Assembly (NCBI GenBank): GCA_009926705.1
Contig: RFOJ01000071.1
Location: 1-5,406, forward strand
Direction of reading: 5' to 3'
DNA length: 5,406 bases
Source: Acidimicrobiia bacterium
Lineage (GTDB): Bacteria > Actinomycetota > Acidimicrobiia > Acidimicrobiales > Ilumatobacteraceae
Below the pieces are notes generated by a model. It did not search any database and was not told the DNA's origin. It saw only the letters and a program-made list of their open reading frames with translations. Made by a program: the position numbers and the translations under genes. Numbering within the stretch: the stretch's first letter is position 1; each line of letters starts with the position of its first letter. Shown here piece by piece: positions 5,315 to 5,406 of this stretch.

Positions 5315-5406
5315 GTGGCTGTCCTTCTTTGTGGTTTGTTGGAGTGCCCCCGAATGAGGGCGGGAGGGCTACGCACGACACCGCGGCAGGTGTGACATTG
5401 CTGGCC
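5315..5406 (-). promoter_or_regulatory. Upstream region of the ARPP-1-like gene with a short inverted repeat
   Basis: No gene is visible here. ACACC (5378-5382) and GGTGT (5389-5393) form a five-base inverted repeat around a six-base centre, about 64 bases ahead of the ATG, and GCCC/GGGC arms (5346-5349, 5358-5361) lie closer. No clear -35/-10 pair is seen. The region must hold the promoter unless transcription enters from beyond the window. Confidence 0.25.

Overview
The window looks like a piece of chromosome from a GC-rich (roughly 60% by eye) actinobacterium. Three things point that way: an actinobacterial-type lipoprotein signal peptide (lipobox LAAC followed by GGSDS) with an acidic Glu/Thr/Val linker, GTG starts with arginine-rich gene ends, and an ARPP-1-type gene. 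An Acidimicrobiia-like, possibly environmental or metagenome-assembled origin is my guess, not something the sequence proves. No mobile elements, tRNAs, rRNAs or CRISPR arrays are visible.

Left half, plus strand (about 26-2638): a complete amino-acid-type ABC importer operon in the order lipoprotein substrate-binding protein, HisM/GlnP-type permease, GlnQ-type ATPase. The solute-binding gene has a one-base frameshift in its N-terminal linker, in a short C run at 210-212. The permease start is anomalous: where an ATGA stop/start overlap would be expected there is CTGA. The permease-ATPase junction has a normal ATGA overlap. The leader of the operon holds a candidate promoter and two adjacent perfect hairpins just before the Shine-Dalgarno sequence.

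Right half, minus strand (about 5314 down to 2682): two transcription units. The upstream one is a single ARPP-1 (DUF6569)-like protein (4391-5314), followed by a convincing intrinsic terminator (4276-4324). The downstream one is a three-gene run: a 48-residue, extremely basic small protein with a perfect Shine-Dalgarno sequence (4024-4170), an HPP-family membrane protein (3492-3995), and a short-chain dehydrogenase/reductase (2682-3455). It converges on the ABC operon with a 43-base gap and no recognisable terminator.

Working together: binding protein, permease dimer and ATPase dimer would form one polar amino acid importer. The job of the small protein/HPP/SDR operon is not apparent; HPP proteins have been linked to nitrite transport in other organisms. 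I see no clearly new defence or mobile system. The items most worth a second look are the 48-residue basic protein, the structured leader of the importer operon, the 25-base dyad in front of the small-protein operon, and the two sequence anomalies at the start of the importer operon.
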